Assembly: GCA_937896295.1 (NCBI GenBank)
Contig: CALBME010000215.1
Span: 1 to 32,599 of the forward strand
Length of the DNA: 32,599 nt
From: an uncultured Micavibrio sp.
GTDB taxonomy: Bacteria > Pseudomonadota > Alphaproteobacteria > Micavibrionales > UBA1664
Reading direction: 5' to 3'
Of the stretch, positions 1-7,795 are shown one piece after another. A program made the translations under genes and the position numbers. The notes beneath the pieces were generated by a model. It ran no database searches. It was not told the origin of the DNA and saw nothing but the letters and a program-made list of their open reading frames with translations. Each line of letters opens with the position of its first letter. Within the stretch, counting starts at the first letter, position 1.

Positions 1-126
1 GGCGACAAGGATGACAAGGCCGACGATAAATCCGCCAAAACCGCGCCTGCCACCGAACAGGTCATGACCCCGTCCGGCCCGGCCCCCGCGATGGATCAGG
101 GTGGCGGCGCTCTGCCGAAAATGTAA
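1..126 (+). CDS. C-terminal end of an unidentified protein (partial)
   Basis: An open frame enters from the left edge and ends at TAA 124-126. The 41 visible residues are hydrophilic and low-complexity: an Asp/Lys-rich stretch (DKDDKADDK), then Pro/Ala/Gly-rich sequence ending GGGALPKM. This looks like a disordered C-terminal tail and holds no recognisable domain. The stop shares one base with the ATG of the next gene (TAATG), so the two are probably translationally coupled. In alphaproteobacteria, DUF2155 genes often follow an NDUFA12-like or MlaD-like gene; that is context only and cannot be tested here. Confidence 0.6.
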   Translation, partial: GDKDDKADDKSAKTAPATEQVMTPSGPAPAMDQGGGALPKM

Positions 127-875
127 TGCGCAAAGGTCTTCTTTTCGCCCTGTGCCTTGTCTGGTGGCTGCCAGCCCCCTCATATGCGCAGGACGCAACG
201 GTGACGACCGCGCCAGACGCACAGGCAACGCAACCCTTTCCTGATTCCACCACGTCTTCTTCGTCCGATGAAGACATGAGCAACATGGCACCGATCAGCC
301 CCGAGGTGCAGGCGATCATCAACACGCCGCAACCCCCGCAGGCCGCGGGCGCGGATGACATCACGCCGCCCGGCGAACCGCCGGCAGCCATGCCCCCCTC
401 CACCGAAAACCGCGAACCCGAATATGATGACATGCCGCAGGTCGAACTGCGCATTCTCGACAAGGTTCGCGCCGAAAGCCGCACCTATGTCCTGAATGTC
501 GGACGCACCGTGGCTTACGCCAACATCCGTATCCGTCCGCGCGCCTGCCGCAAATCAAGCCCGCTGGACGACCCTGAAAACGCAAGCTTCCTCCAGATCT
601 GGGAGGTGAAACCCGACCAGACATCCGCATGGATTTTTTCGGGCTGGATGTTCGCGTCCTCACCGTCCCTCTCAGGCATGGACCATCCCGTTTATGATGT
701 AACAGTGCTCGACTGCAAGGACCCGGAAGGCGCCGCCAGGGCGGCGGCATCGTCCGCGACCGCCACCACCAATGAATCCGCCCCCAGCGCCAGCGTAAAG
801 GCCGAAGCATCGGACGCTGAAACAAATGCAGGCGCCTCAACCGAAGAATCCAGCGCCGCCCCCAAAAGCGAGTGA
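126..875 (+). CDS. DUF2155 domain-containing exported protein
   Basis: The protein has 249 residues. A signal peptide covers about 1-21 (hydrophobic core LLFALCLVWWLPAPSYA, cleavage after AYA-like SYA). An acidic Ser/Pro-rich linker runs to about residue 105. The DUF2155 core follows, from VELRILDKV through RIRPRACRK, FLQIWEVKP and FSGWMFASSPSLSGMDHPVYDVTVLDC, with its typical two Cys (ACRK and LDC). The family is periplasmic and of unknown function. After the core there is a roughly 50-residue Ala/Ser/Glu tail. The start overlaps the preceding stop by one base. The last 184 bases overlap the 3' end of aat on the opposite strand, and the low-complexity tail is exactly the part involved. The core identification is secure; the tail may be lineage-specific. 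Confidence 0.85.
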   Translation: MRKGLLFALCLVWWLPAPSYAQDATVTTAPDAQATQPFPDSTTSSSSDEDMSNMAPISPEVQAIINTPQPPQAAGADDITPPGEPPAAMPPSTENREPEYDDMPQVELRILDKVRAESRTYVLNVGRTVAYANIRIRPRACRKSSPLDDPENASFLQIWEVKPDQTSAWIFSGWMFASSPSLSGMDHPVYDVTVLDCKDPEGAARAAASSATATTNESAPSASVKAEASDAETNAGASTEESSAAPKSE

Positions 876-1438
876 TACGCATCACGCGGTATCTCAGTAC
901 ATCCAAACTGCCTTAAGTGTTCATTCACGAACTGGCAATCCAGAAGGGTAAACTCCTTGTCCTTCAGGCGTGACACCAGATGCACCAGCGCAACCTTGCT
1001 GGCATCTGTCATACGGGAAAACATGCTTTCACCGAAAAAAGCGTGGCCGATCGCAAGACCGTAAAGTCCGCCGGCCAGCTGCCCGTCCACGCTCCAGCAT
1101 TCGACCGAATGCGCATGACCCATGCGATGCAGTGCACGAAACCATGCGCGGATCTGCGGGTTGATCCAGGTTTCATCGCGTGCGGGCGTGGCCTCGGCGC
1201 ACAGGTCTATGACGCGGTCGAATGCCGTGTTCACGGAAACACGGAAAGGTTTTTTCTTCAGGGTTTTCTTAAGCGAGTGCGGAATATGAAACGCGTCCAG
1301 CGGGATGATGCCGCGCATTTCGGGATCGACCCAGAACACGTCCGTATCGTCCGCACGCTCTGCCATCGGGAAAATCCCCGCGCAGTAAGCCCTTAAAATA
1401 TCTTCCGGTGTTATTTGGTCGAGGCGCGCAGCATCCAT
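692..1438 (-). CDS. aat: Leucyl/phenylalanyl-tRNA--protein transferase
   Basis: Aat moves Leu or Phe from aminoacyl-tRNA onto the N-terminal Arg or Lys of proteins, marking them for ClpS/ClpAP in the N-degron pathway. The cytosolic 248-residue protein shows the family run: ITPEDILRAYCAGIFPMAE near the N-terminus, FWVDPEMRGIIPLDAFHIPHSLKKTLKK, ETWINPQIRAWFRALHRMGHAHSVECW, GGLYGLAIGHAFFGESMFS and LLDCQFVNEHLRQFG. The only usable start is ATG 1438, which overlaps the end of dps by 28 bases, so aat is probably the third gene of the 2500-to-692 operon. Aat usually ends soon after the IPRDAYHSLL segment. Here about 50 extra Ala/Ser/Val-rich residues continue into the antisense of the DUF2155 tail. 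Confidence 0.93.
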   Translation of the reverse strand: MDAARLDQITPEDILRAYCAGIFPMAERADDTDVFWVDPEMRGIIPLDAFHIPHSLKKTLKKKPFRVSVNTAFDRVIDLCAEATPARDETWINPQIRAWFRALHRMGHAHSVECWSVDGQLAGGLYGLAIGHAFFGESMFSRMTDASKVALVHLVSRLKDKEFTLLDCQFVNEHLRQFGCTEIPRDAYHSLLGAALDSSVEAPAFVSASDASAFTLALGADSLVVAVADDAAALAAPSGSLQSSTVTS

Positions 1439-1872
1439 GCCGTTTTTTCATGGTCGCCAAGGCGCTTGGTCAGAAGGTCGGCCGTGGCCAGGTCGTTGGC
1501 ATCGTCCGCAAGATTGATGACCTTCGTAATCGACTGTGACAGGTCCTCGTGATCGTCAGCCAGGTCTTTTGCCATCTGGCGCGCATCGCGGATGTTCTGA
1601 CCGCTTTCCTTGATACTGGCGGATGCCAGAAGGGATTTGAGCGAGACGGGCGCATACGCGTCCAGCGAGCGGATACGTTCCGCCAGCTCGTCCACGGCCT
1701 TCCACAGTTCGTTGTACTGGTCCTCGAACAAAAGGTGATATTCGCGGAAATCCTCGCCCTCGACATTGAAGTGATAGGCATGGGTTTTGTAGTACAGCAC
1801 GAAGGTATCGGCCAGCACGCCGGTCAGGCCTTCGATAATGCTTTTGCGTTTTTTGGTGTCGATCTGTTTCAT
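1411..1872 (-). CDS. dps: Dps family DNA-binding ferritin-like protein
   Basis: Dps proteins form 12-subunit shells that oxidise and store iron with hydrogen peroxide and protect DNA during starvation or oxidative stress. The 153-residue product has the ferroxidase set with the expected spacing: His34 (THAYHFNV), His46 (YHLLFED), Asp61 and Glu65 (VDELAERI). The steps of 12, 15 and 4 match E. coli Dps. The N-terminus is short but lysine-rich (MKQIDTKKRK) and could bind DNA. The ribosome site (AGGAGTAGGTAGG) overlaps the stop of the upstream gene, so the two are co-transcribed and probably coupled. The 3' end overlaps the aat start by 28 bases. The family call is firm; whether it binds DNA is inferred. 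Confidence 0.93.
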   Translation of the reverse strand: MKQIDTKKRKSIIEGLTGVLADTFVLYYKTHAYHFNVEGEDFREYHLLFEDQYNELWKAVDELAERIRSLDAYAPVSLKSLLASASIKESGQNIRDARQMAKDLADDHEDLSQSITKVINLADDANDLATADLLTKRLGDHEKTAWMLRASTK

Positions 1873-1879
1873 AACCTAC

Positions 1880-2500
1880 CTACTCCTGATTGCCCCCGCC
1901 GGTTCCATCGCCACCATACGGACGGCGTGTGATCGGCCCGACATTGGGGCCGGACCCCGGCCCCAGGCTCGGCGGCGCCGCGCGGGGAACGTTTTGCTGT
2001 TGCAGGCGCTGGGCCAGTGCCTGTTCCTTGACCAGCTGCTGCGCCAGTTGCGGGGCGACCTGCAGCGTGGCGGGGGACAGGCCCTCGCGGTGCATGATGC
2101 CGCCATTCGACCCGGTATCGCCCAGATTGTCGCGGTGCACGCTTTGCGCCTGCTTGGCATCCTTCAGCCATTTTTGCAGGGACGTGACGCCCCGGCTCAT
2201 TTCCGCGGGAAAGAAATCGTCCTCGTCCGTGCTGACCTTCATCAGCGGGGCCTGAATGGCATAGCTCATACGGCCGCGTTCGACCGCGCACACATGCAGG
2301 TAGGATGACTTTTTCAACGTATCGACGAAATCATCGGCAACGGGGATATTCAGCTTCATCGAATCCATCGTCGCGCCGAATTCCAGCGTAAGCGAACGTT
2401 CGCCCACGTCGAAAATGACGCCGGAGATTTCCTGTTTGAAGGTGGTATTGCTGACGAGACCCAGTTCACCGCGCGGAGTCGCCAAAAGGTCGATTTGCAT
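1880..2500 (-). CDS. Conserved-looking protein of unknown function, first gene of the dps-aat operon
   Basis: I do not recognise this 206-residue cytosolic protein. Residues 1-90 look folded, with alternating beta-type sequence (ISGVIFDVGERSLTLEFG, MKLNIPVADDFVD, MSYAIQAPLMKVS). The middle is helical and charged (LQKWLKDAKQAQSVH). About residues 140-206 are Gln/Pro/Gly-rich and probably disordered (LAQQLVKEQALAQRLQQQN, then a GPGSGPNVGP-like tail). There is no signal peptide. I chose ATG 2500 because the frame further upstream runs antisense through the next gene and AGAGA precedes this ATG. The stop is 7 bases before dps. Its position suggests a stress-related role, but that is inference from neighbours only. 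Confidence 0.7.
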   Translation of the reverse strand: MQIDLLATPRGELGLVSNTTFKQEISGVIFDVGERSLTLEFGATMDSMKLNIPVADDFVDTLKKSSYLHVCAVERGRMSYAIQAPLMKVSTDEDDFFPAEMSRGVTSLQKWLKDAKQAQSVHRDNLGDTGSNGGIMHREGLSPATLQVAPQLAQQLVKEQALAQRLQQQNVPRAAPPSLGPGSGPNVGPITRRPYGGDGTGGGNQE

Positions 2501-2575
2501 ATTTTTCTCTATTTTTTGCCTTGCGCCTAATTTAGCGTACTCGCCAAGTTTTGACCAGCGCGAAGCCTTGACCCG

Positions 2576-4177
2576 ATGACCTCCCTTGCCGGCCTCATAT
2601 CCCATAAAATGCAGGCACAACAAGATGTTGCACGCCGCATGGCGCTTGAAATGGTCGGTGCGTTTCCGCGTGGCCGCGACGATCGGTCCGCCTTTACCGG
2701 CGGCCCGTGCACGATGGCCGCGTGGACGCACCGTACGCTCGATTTCACCCCGGATGGCACCCAGCCATTTACCGCCGGGGCCTTTACCGTGGCGCTGGAC
2801 GGGTATGTCGCCAATGCACCGGCCCTGCGCCGCGACCTGGAGGAGGAGGGCAAAGTCGTCTTCCGCGGTCACGGTGACGCGGAACTGATTGCACAGGGCG
2901 CAAAAACCTGGGGTCTGAACCGGTTGCTGCAGAAACTTGAAGGGGCCTTTACCTTTGTTCTGTGGGATTCCGATAACACAGCATTGCATCTGGTCCGCGA
3001 CCGTATGGGCGCACGGCCCTTATATGTCACCCTGCACGATGAAATCATGGCCTTTGCCAGTGATTACCGCGCATTCCGTCCCCTTCCCGGTTTCACCCCG
3101 GTACTGGATACGCAGGCCATGCGGGCCGTCCTTGCCCATGGGCACATCCCTGCACCTTACAGCCCGTGGAAGGGTGTGTTTGCCGTTCCACCCGGCCACC
3201 GGCTGATGATCGGCGCTCAGGACATGGCCCTGAACCCGACGGAAGCGTGGTGGTCCCCCGCCGTAGCCATCGAGGAAAGTGCCCTGCGTTCCCACAGCGA
3301 CACCATGCACCGGGACCGGCTTTTTGCTGCGTTATCCGCCGAGGCTCTGCGCCTTGACGTCTCCTTCACCCTGCTGGACGATTTAAGCCCCGCATCTTCC
3401 CAATTACGCAGCAATCTGGACCGCGCCTCCGGCAAATCCTACACCGCCATCCCCGTGAGCCAGCCTGATGGAATCGCCCTGCAAATGGCATATGATTCTC
3501 TATCCCGCCTGCCTGAACCCGTGACTGATCCCATGGCCCCCAGCTGGTATCTGAGTTGCAAAAACGCAGCAAAGGAATCCCCCGTCTGCCTGGTCGCAAC
3601 CGGGCTGGAAATACCGGTTCAGGAGGAAGCGAAGCACCGCCGCCTGCGCCGGGCCCTGTCCTGTATCCGTTTTCTGCACCCCTTGCTGCCCGCGCGGTAC
3701 CGGGCCCTGACGCGCAGCGCCGAAAGCATTTATATGGAATCCATCCGCCTGTGGGCGCTGGATGCCCCGCAACCCGACGTCATCGAGCCGCGCGTGGATA
3801 TCAGCCCTGACCAGCGCCTGGCCTTCTGGGCCTTTGCCGACGGCTTCCGGCACGGATTCATGCCGGCCATGGACCGGATTAGTCATGCAGCCGGGGTCGA
3901 AATCCGCATGCCGTGGGCCGATGCCCGCCTGATGGACTGCGGCCTGCCCTGCCCGACGGGTGCAGGAAACCCGGATATAGCCACATGGCTGCGCGGCCCC
4001 CTGCGCCCACGCGTATCGGACCAGATGAATGCCGCAAACATCCAGCGTCTGGGGCTGGAAGATCCCGCCCCTTATCTGAACGCATGGCAGGATTTTCTGA
4101 ACGGCGACAATACCCATACCCGTCCCTTATGGGCGCTGGCTGTCCTTCTGGGCTGGGCCGCGCACAACGAAGGCTGA
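2576..4177 (+). CDS. Asparagine synthetase (AsnB)-like protein lacking both catalytic motifs
   Basis: The 533-residue protein follows the AsnB plan. It has an N-terminal class II glutamine amidotransferase fold (DGYVAN near 75, GHGDAEL near 100, FVLWDSDN, and RDRMGARPLY at 141-150), a linker PAPYSPWKGVFAVPPGHRL, and an ATP-pyrophosphatase-like domain ending GVEIRMPWADARLMD. The N-terminal nucleophile Cys is absent: it begins MTSLAG where active enzymes begin MCGIAG. The PP-loop SGGxDSS is replaced by DDLSPASS near 268-275, and the GDGGDE-like segment by TGLEIPVQEE near 342. So it probably makes neither ammonia nor acyl-adenylate. Its frame is intact for 1.6 kb, which argues against simple decay. 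The epimerase gene follows after 38 bases, pointing to a surface-polysaccharide context. Confidence 0.82.
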   Translation: MTSLAGLISHKMQAQQDVARRMALEMVGAFPRGRDDRSAFTGGPCTMAAWTHRTLDFTPDGTQPFTAGAFTVALDGYVANAPALRRDLEEEGKVVFRGHGDAELIAQGAKTWGLNRLLQKLEGAFTFVLWDSDNTALHLVRDRMGARPLYVTLHDEIMAFASDYRAFRPLPGFTPVLDTQAMRAVLAHGHIPAPYSPWKGVFAVPPGHRLMIGAQDMALNPTEAWWSPAVAIEESALRSHSDTMHRDRLFAALSAEALRLDVSFTLLDDLSPASSQLRSNLDRASGKSYTAIPVSQPDGIALQMAYDSLSRLPEPVTDPMAPSWYLSCKNAAKESPVCLVATGLEIPVQEEAKHRRLRRALSCIRFLHPLLPARYRALTRSAESIYMESIRLWALDAPQPDVIEPRVDISPDQRLAFWAFADGFRHGFMPAMDRISHAAGVEIRMPWADARLMDCGLPCPTGAGNPDIATWLRGPLRPRVSDQMNAANIQRLGLEDPAPYLNAWQDFLNGDNTHTRPLWALAVLLGWAAHNEG

Positions 4178-4179
4178 TA

Positions 4180-4208
4180 TTGCGCTTGTCTGTTTCCAAC
4201 CCTACGCT
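4180..4208 (+). promoter_or_regulatory. Candidate promoter of the epimerase gene
   Basis: TTGCGC (4180-4185), 17 bases, TACGCT (4203-4208). The -10 box ends 7 bases before ATG 4216, so a transcript from here would be essentially leaderless. No Shine-Dalgarno sequence precedes that ATG. The boxes are only moderate matches, and read-through from the gene upstream is also possible. Confidence 0.4.
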
Positions 4209-4215
4209 TGGCCCC

Positions 4216-5193
4216 ATGATCCTTCTGACCGGCGCAGCCGGATTTATCGGCTTTCACACGGCACGCGCATTGCTGGCACAGGGCCATGCCGTCATCGGCG
4301 TGGATGCCCTGAACGATTACTATGATGTTTCCCTGAAAAAGGCGCGGCTGGACCAGTTGCAAAAGCAACAGGGCTTTACGTTTTATCACGCCAATATCGC
4401 CGATCGCGGCGCGATGGCGGATATCGCCGCAAGCCATGCCGGTATTGATACCATCATCCATCTCGCGGCGCAGGCCGGTGTGCGCTACAGCCTCGAAAAT
4501 CCATTCGCCTACGCCGAATCCAACCTGATGGGGCAGATGGTGATGCTGGAAACCGCACGGCACCTGAAAAACCTTAAACACTTTGTCTACGCGTCCAGTT
4601 CGTCGGTCTATGGCAACACGACACCGCCACCTTTTGCCGTCGATGCCCGCGCCGATCAGCCCGTATCCCTGTATGCCGCCACCAAGCGCACAGGCGAAAT
4701 GCTGACCTATTCCTATTCCGATCTGTACGGAATTCCGGCAACGGGTTTACGCTTTTTTACCGTCTACGGCCCGTGGGGCCGCCCCGACATGGCGTATTTT
4801 TCATTCACCAAGGCCATTCTCGCGGGGCAGCCCATCAAGGTCTTCAACAACGGCGACCTGCGCCGCGACTTCACCTATATCGACGATATCGTTGACGGCA
4901 TTCTCGCCAGCGCGGGAAAGCCGCCGGAGAAATCCGGCAGCCAAGCGCCGCACAGCGTGCTCAATCTGGGCAATCATCGCCCCGTAATGCTGGGTGATTT
5001 CATCACGACACTGGAAAACGCCCTCGGCAAAAAAGCCGTCCGCGAAAACGCGCCAATGGCGGCCGGAGACGTGTACGAAACATGCGCGGACATCACCCTC
5101 TCGCAAAAACTGCTTGGGTTCGAACCCAAGACGACGCTTGATGCCGGCATTCCCAGATTTGTGGACTGGTACCGCGGCTATTACGGCGCATGA
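4216..5193 (+). CDS. NAD-dependent epimerase, probably UDP-glucuronate 4-epimerase
   Basis: This is an extended short-chain dehydrogenase of 325 residues. The Rossmann dinucleotide motif TGAAGFIG is at residues 5-12. The DALNDYYDVSLKKARL segment is characteristic of the UDP-glucuronate 4-epimerase group (LpsL/CapI type), which makes UDP-galacturonate for lipopolysaccharide or capsule. The catalytic Ser and YxxxK are visible (YASSSSVYG; YAATK), with RFFTVYGPWGRPDMA and RRDFTYIDDIV further on. The frame is open well upstream, but MILLTGAAGFIG is the natural N-terminus. The stop overlaps the next start (ATGA). Exact substrate is inferred: UDP-glucose 4-epimerase or a related sugar epimerase remains possible. 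Confidence 0.88.
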   Translation: MILLTGAAGFIGFHTARALLAQGHAVIGVDALNDYYDVSLKKARLDQLQKQQGFTFYHANIADRGAMADIAASHAGIDTIIHLAAQAGVRYSLENPFAYAESNLMGQMVMLETARHLKNLKHFVYASSSSVYGNTTPPPFAVDARADQPVSLYAATKRTGEMLTYSYSDLYGIPATGLRFFTVYGPWGRPDMAYFSFTKAILAGQPIKVFNNGDLRRDFTYIDDIVDGILASAGKPPEKSGSQAPHSVLNLGNHRPVMLGDFITTLENALGKKAVRENAPMAAGDVYETCADITLSQKLLGFEPKTTLDAGIPRFVDWYRGYYGA

Positions 5194-5630
5194 GTACGAT
5201 GACGGCTTACGCCTCTCTGTTCATCGCCGCCTTTGCGGCGGCCACTCTTTTTCCCGCACAGTCCGAAGCCGTGCTTCTCGCCCTGGTTTCCAGCAGGGAA
5301 TACCCACTGCATACGCTGGTGGTAATTGCCAGTATCGGAAACGTGCTGGGATCTGTTCTGAATTGGTGGCTCGGGCTTTATGCGCAGCGCTTCCGGGACC
5401 GAAAATGGTTCCCTGTCAGCGAGGCGGCGCTACTCCGGGCGCAGGCGCATTACGCGCGCTATGGCCGCTGGTCCCTGCTGCTCAGCTGGGTGCCGTTTAT
5501 CGGTGACCCCATCACGCTGGCCGCAGGCATCATGCGCGAACGCCTGCTGCCTTTCCTGATATTGGTAGGAATCGCAAAAACCGGACGCTATGTGGCACTG
5601 GTCTATCTGTATCTGCAGGCAGCGAATTAA
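5190..5630 (+). CDS. YqaA family inner-membrane protein (DedA-like)
   Basis: A 146-residue membrane protein with about four hydrophobic segments: residues 5-30 (LFIAAFAAATLFPAQSEAVL), 40-62 (LVVIASIGNVLGSVLNWWLG), about 92-112 (WSLLLSWVPFIGDPITLAAG) and the C-terminus (FLILVGIAKTGRYVALVYLY). The FPAQSEAVL, GNxLGSxxNWWLG and SWVPFIGDPITLAAGIMR signatures are those of YqaA-type proteins, relatives of the DedA/VTT family in which flippase activity is known for some members. Its ATG overlaps the epimerase stop by four bases, so the two are one operon. Its 3' end lies 10 bases from the convergent tRNA-Gly(CCC). Role in lipid or polysaccharide export is only inferred. Confidence 0.85.
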   Translation: MSTMTAYASLFIAAFAAATLFPAQSEAVLLALVSSREYPLHTLVVIASIGNVLGSVLNWWLGLYAQRFRDRKWFPVSEAALLRAQAHYARYGRWSLLLSWVPFIGDPITLAAGIMRERLLPFLILVGIAKTGRYVALVYLYLQAAN

Positions 5631-5640
5631 AGAAGAAACA

Positions 5641-5715
<75 letters not shown>

Positions 5716-5794
5716 ATTCACATGCGGCATCAATAGCATAGTGCTTTAAATGGCGGCAAGCCCCTGTTTTAAAAGTTTTTTTACTACAAAAGCC

Positions 5795-5800
5795 TATAAT
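5795..5800 (+). promoter_or_regulatory. Perfect -10 box giving a leaderless ART-like mRNA
   Basis: TATAAT at 5795-5800 ends 6 bases before ATG 5807, so the expected start of transcription is at or next to the A of the start codon. No ribosome-binding sequence precedes the ATG, which fits leaderless translation. The -35 region (around 5771-5777) is A/T-rich and not a good TTGACA match. Confidence 0.6.
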
Positions 5801-5806
5801 CGCATC

Positions 5807-6808
5807 ATGGTAACGCTGTATCACGGATCCCGCGATTTTTTTGCACGGCCTGATTTTTCCAGGGCCTCGACCGCCATGGGAAGATGCGAATACGGCTTCG
5901 GATTTTACGCCAGTGACTATGCCGGTGAATTTATCAGCGAATACGCCGATCCGCGCGATCGCATCTTTGTCTACAGGATGGAAATTCCGGATGACCATTT
6001 TGAAAAGACTTGGCTTCAGTCCACAAGCCCGATAGGCGCAGACAGGCTGGAACGCATCACCGCAGAACTGGCTAAACACGGCCACAAGGATACTGCCGAG
6101 TGGGTGAAAAAGGCCGGACCGCAGGCAACAGGTCTTGAAATATATACCCGCATGAATCTTGGTACAGATGCCGCCAGCGTCAAAAAGAAATCCGCCATCC
6201 TGTACGCCGCCGGGATAGAGGGGTACAGGGAAGGGTCCTACTATGTTTTCCTGAACGAAAACGCCGTGCCGGAATTCGAAATGGAGCACGCGCGTAATTA
6301 CCCTGACCGCGATGCCGCCGCAGAACTGAAAACACTGCAGGACCTGAACAGGAAACCCATCGTGGCAGAGGATTTTGCTGCGATGGATCGGACGGATTTC
6401 AGATCGGAAATGGCTTACGCCGGTTATCACCGGCTGAAAGAATGTACAAAAGATCCCGCCCTGTGCCGCCAGTATGCGGATCTGATCACGATGACACAGG
6501 ACCCAGCCCTGAGCCGGGATGGATTCCAGATGCGCGATGCGCTGGGACACATGGTTATGCGCGCCCTTGGTAACCGCAAATCCGAAAACGCATATTTCGG
6601 CAGCACCATTTTCAGGGCCGGCAATGTGACCGACAATGTATCCGGTACATATGCAGGGGATTTTCTGGAGAAATTTACCGCTTTTATAAGCGAGCTTAAA
6701 AAAGACCCGCGTGTCGAAAACTATCTGCATCACGCACCGAAAGATACAGATAGTCCAAGAACAAGACTGACACCATCCGTAGCGTCACAAATGCACCACT
6801 CTATATAA
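5807..6808 (+). CDS. Putative ADP-ribosyltransferase, ART-PolyVal-like, stand-alone
   Basis: The 333-residue protein starts VTLYHGSRDFF (HGS at 6-8), followed by GFGFYAS (30-36), then Ala/Glu-rich sequence and VYRMEIPDDHF. Near 130-155 it has AAGIEGYREGSYYVFLNENAVP. This order (YHGS, then FGxGFYxA, then a beta strand with xVDIPD, then GIxGxR...YVVFxxxxI) is that of the ART-PolyVal domain, a putative NAD-using ADP-ribosyltransferase normally found inside large phage or plasmid polyvalent proteins. Residues after about 160 are helical and unrecognised. No signal peptide is seen. Base composition is lower in GC: two 60-base lines (5881, 6241) count 47-48%, against 70% for one line of the asnB-like gene (3601). 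Toxin, effector and domesticated phage gene are all possible; the function is inferred. Confidence 0.6.
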   Translation: MVTLYHGSRDFFARPDFSRASTAMGRCEYGFGFYASDYAGEFISEYADPRDRIFVYRMEIPDDHFEKTWLQSTSPIGADRLERITAELAKHGHKDTAEWVKKAGPQATGLEIYTRMNLGTDAASVKKKSAILYAAGIEGYREGSYYVFLNENAVPEFEMEHARNYPDRDAAAELKTLQDLNRKPIVAEDFAAMDRTDFRSEMAYAGYHRLKECTKDPALCRQYADLITMTQDPALSRDGFQMRDALGHMVMRALGNRKSENAYFGSTIFRAGNVTDNVSGTYAGDFLEKFTAFISELKKDPRVENYLHHAPKDTDSPRTRLTPSVASQMHHSI

Positions 6809-6836
6809 AAAAGGCCGGGAAACATCCCGGCCTTTT
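6807..6836. terminator. Bidirectional rho-independent terminator
   Basis: The inverted repeat AAAAGGCCGGGA-AACA-TCCCGGCCTTTT has an A-run on one side and a T-run on the other, so it works in both directions. It serves the convergent ART-like and outer-membrane genes. A near-identical hairpin lies at 31710-31735. Confidence 0.92.
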
Positions 6837-6852
6837 GAATTCGATAAACGGC

Positions 6853-7524
6853 TTACTGGAAGTGGTAGATCAGGCCGACGCGGATATCGTTTTCATCCGG
6901 GTCCACGCCGCCGTTTTCTTCATAGAAAGTATGGGTATAGTCCGCGCGCAGGCCGACATTGTTCCAGCTCATCAGCTCGGTGCCGATACCCAGATCGAAA
7001 CCATCGTAATGTTCGCTGTTGCCTGCGGTTTCAAATTCCGTGCGGCGGTAACCGATGATACCGTACGGGTTGATCTGGCCGCCCATGCTCAGGAACGACA
7101 GACCCGGACGGAAGTTCACACCCCATTCGTCGCCTTTTTCAATGTCGATGCCGGCAACCGTGTCATCGGCTTCCGAACCGCCGTAATACGCTTCAACAGC
7201 GCCGGTGAGGCCCAGACCTTCGAGCAGGTGGTCGACCTTGAAGCCGACCAGGCCGCCGTAATCAGCACCATCGACATCGGCTTCGCCGGCAGCGGTGTCA
7301 ACCGAGCTCCAGCCATAACCGCCGTAAACCCCGACATACGGACCCCAGCTGGTCGTACCCGAATCGTTCGACGTATACGACGTTGCCGGGGCAGGCGTCG
7401 TAGTCGTGGTGGTGCGGGTGGTGGTGGGTTGCTGATTATTGAAGGTACGCTCGTATTTGTCTTGCGCGTGTGCGGCGGGGGCGATGGCGGTGATGGCCAC
7501 GGCTGCCAAAAGAAGTTTCTTCAT
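6853..7524 (-). CDS. Outer-membrane beta-barrel protein
   Basis: The 223-residue protein starts MKKLLLAAVAITAIAPAAHA (signal peptide, residues 1-20). A Thr-rich linker (TTTRTTTTTTPAPA) follows, then a small barrel of alternating strands: YVGVYGGYGWSSV, DYGGLVGFKVDHLL, GLTGAVEAYYGG, WGVNFRPGLSFLSMGG, NPYGIIGYRRTEF, FDLGIGTELMSWN, VGLRADYTHTF and the closing strand IRVGLIYHFQ. This resembles OmpA-like or Opa-type 8-strand barrels (OMP_b-brl). Acidic loops rich in Asp, Glu and Gly lie between the strands. I chose ATG 7524 because AGGAG precedes it and it opens the signal peptide. It shares the terminator at 6807-6836 with the ART-like gene. Confidence 0.85.
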   Translation of the reverse strand: MKKLLLAAVAITAIAPAAHAQDKYERTFNNQQPTTTRTTTTTTPAPATSYTSNDSGTTSWGPYVGVYGGYGWSSVDTAAGEADVDGADYGGLVGFKVDHLLEGLGLTGAVEAYYGGSEADDTVAGIDIEKGDEWGVNFRPGLSFLSMGGQINPYGIIGYRRTEFETAGNSEHYDGFDLGIGTELMSWNNVGLRADYTHTFYEENGGVDPDENDIRVGLIYHFQ

Positions 7525-7679
7525 TGTTTGCTCCTGCAGGGATTTTAAAAGTACCCGGTAAAACTGGATCACATCGCGCCTTGTGGCAAGAGATCAGGCA
7601 CATGGGCGGTGAAAATAAATCGCCGCACCTGGACGGAACTTTTTATGGAGAAGGCTGAAAAAGAAAGCCTGAAAAGCAA

Positions 7680-7702
7680 AATCCGGCATAAGGTGCCGGA
7701 TT
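7680..7702 (-). terminator. Terminator after tRNA-Gly(GCC)
   Basis: AATCCGGC-ATAAGGT-GCCGGATT forms an 8-bp stem. On the minus strand it is followed by TTTGCTTTTC. It lies about 20 bases past the 3' end of the minus-strand tRNA-Gly(GCC). The remaining stretch to the outer-membrane gene (7525-7679) should hold that gene's promoter; I see no clean -35/-10 pair there. Confidence 0.8.
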
Positions 7703-7720
7703 TCTAAAGCTTGGAAAGGC

Positions 7721-7795
<75 letters not shown>

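Noticed and set aside
2501..2989. N-terminal extension of the unknown operon gene to 2989
   Set aside because: It is antisense to the asnB-like gene's conserved N-terminal domain; ATG 2500 has a plausible ribosome site.
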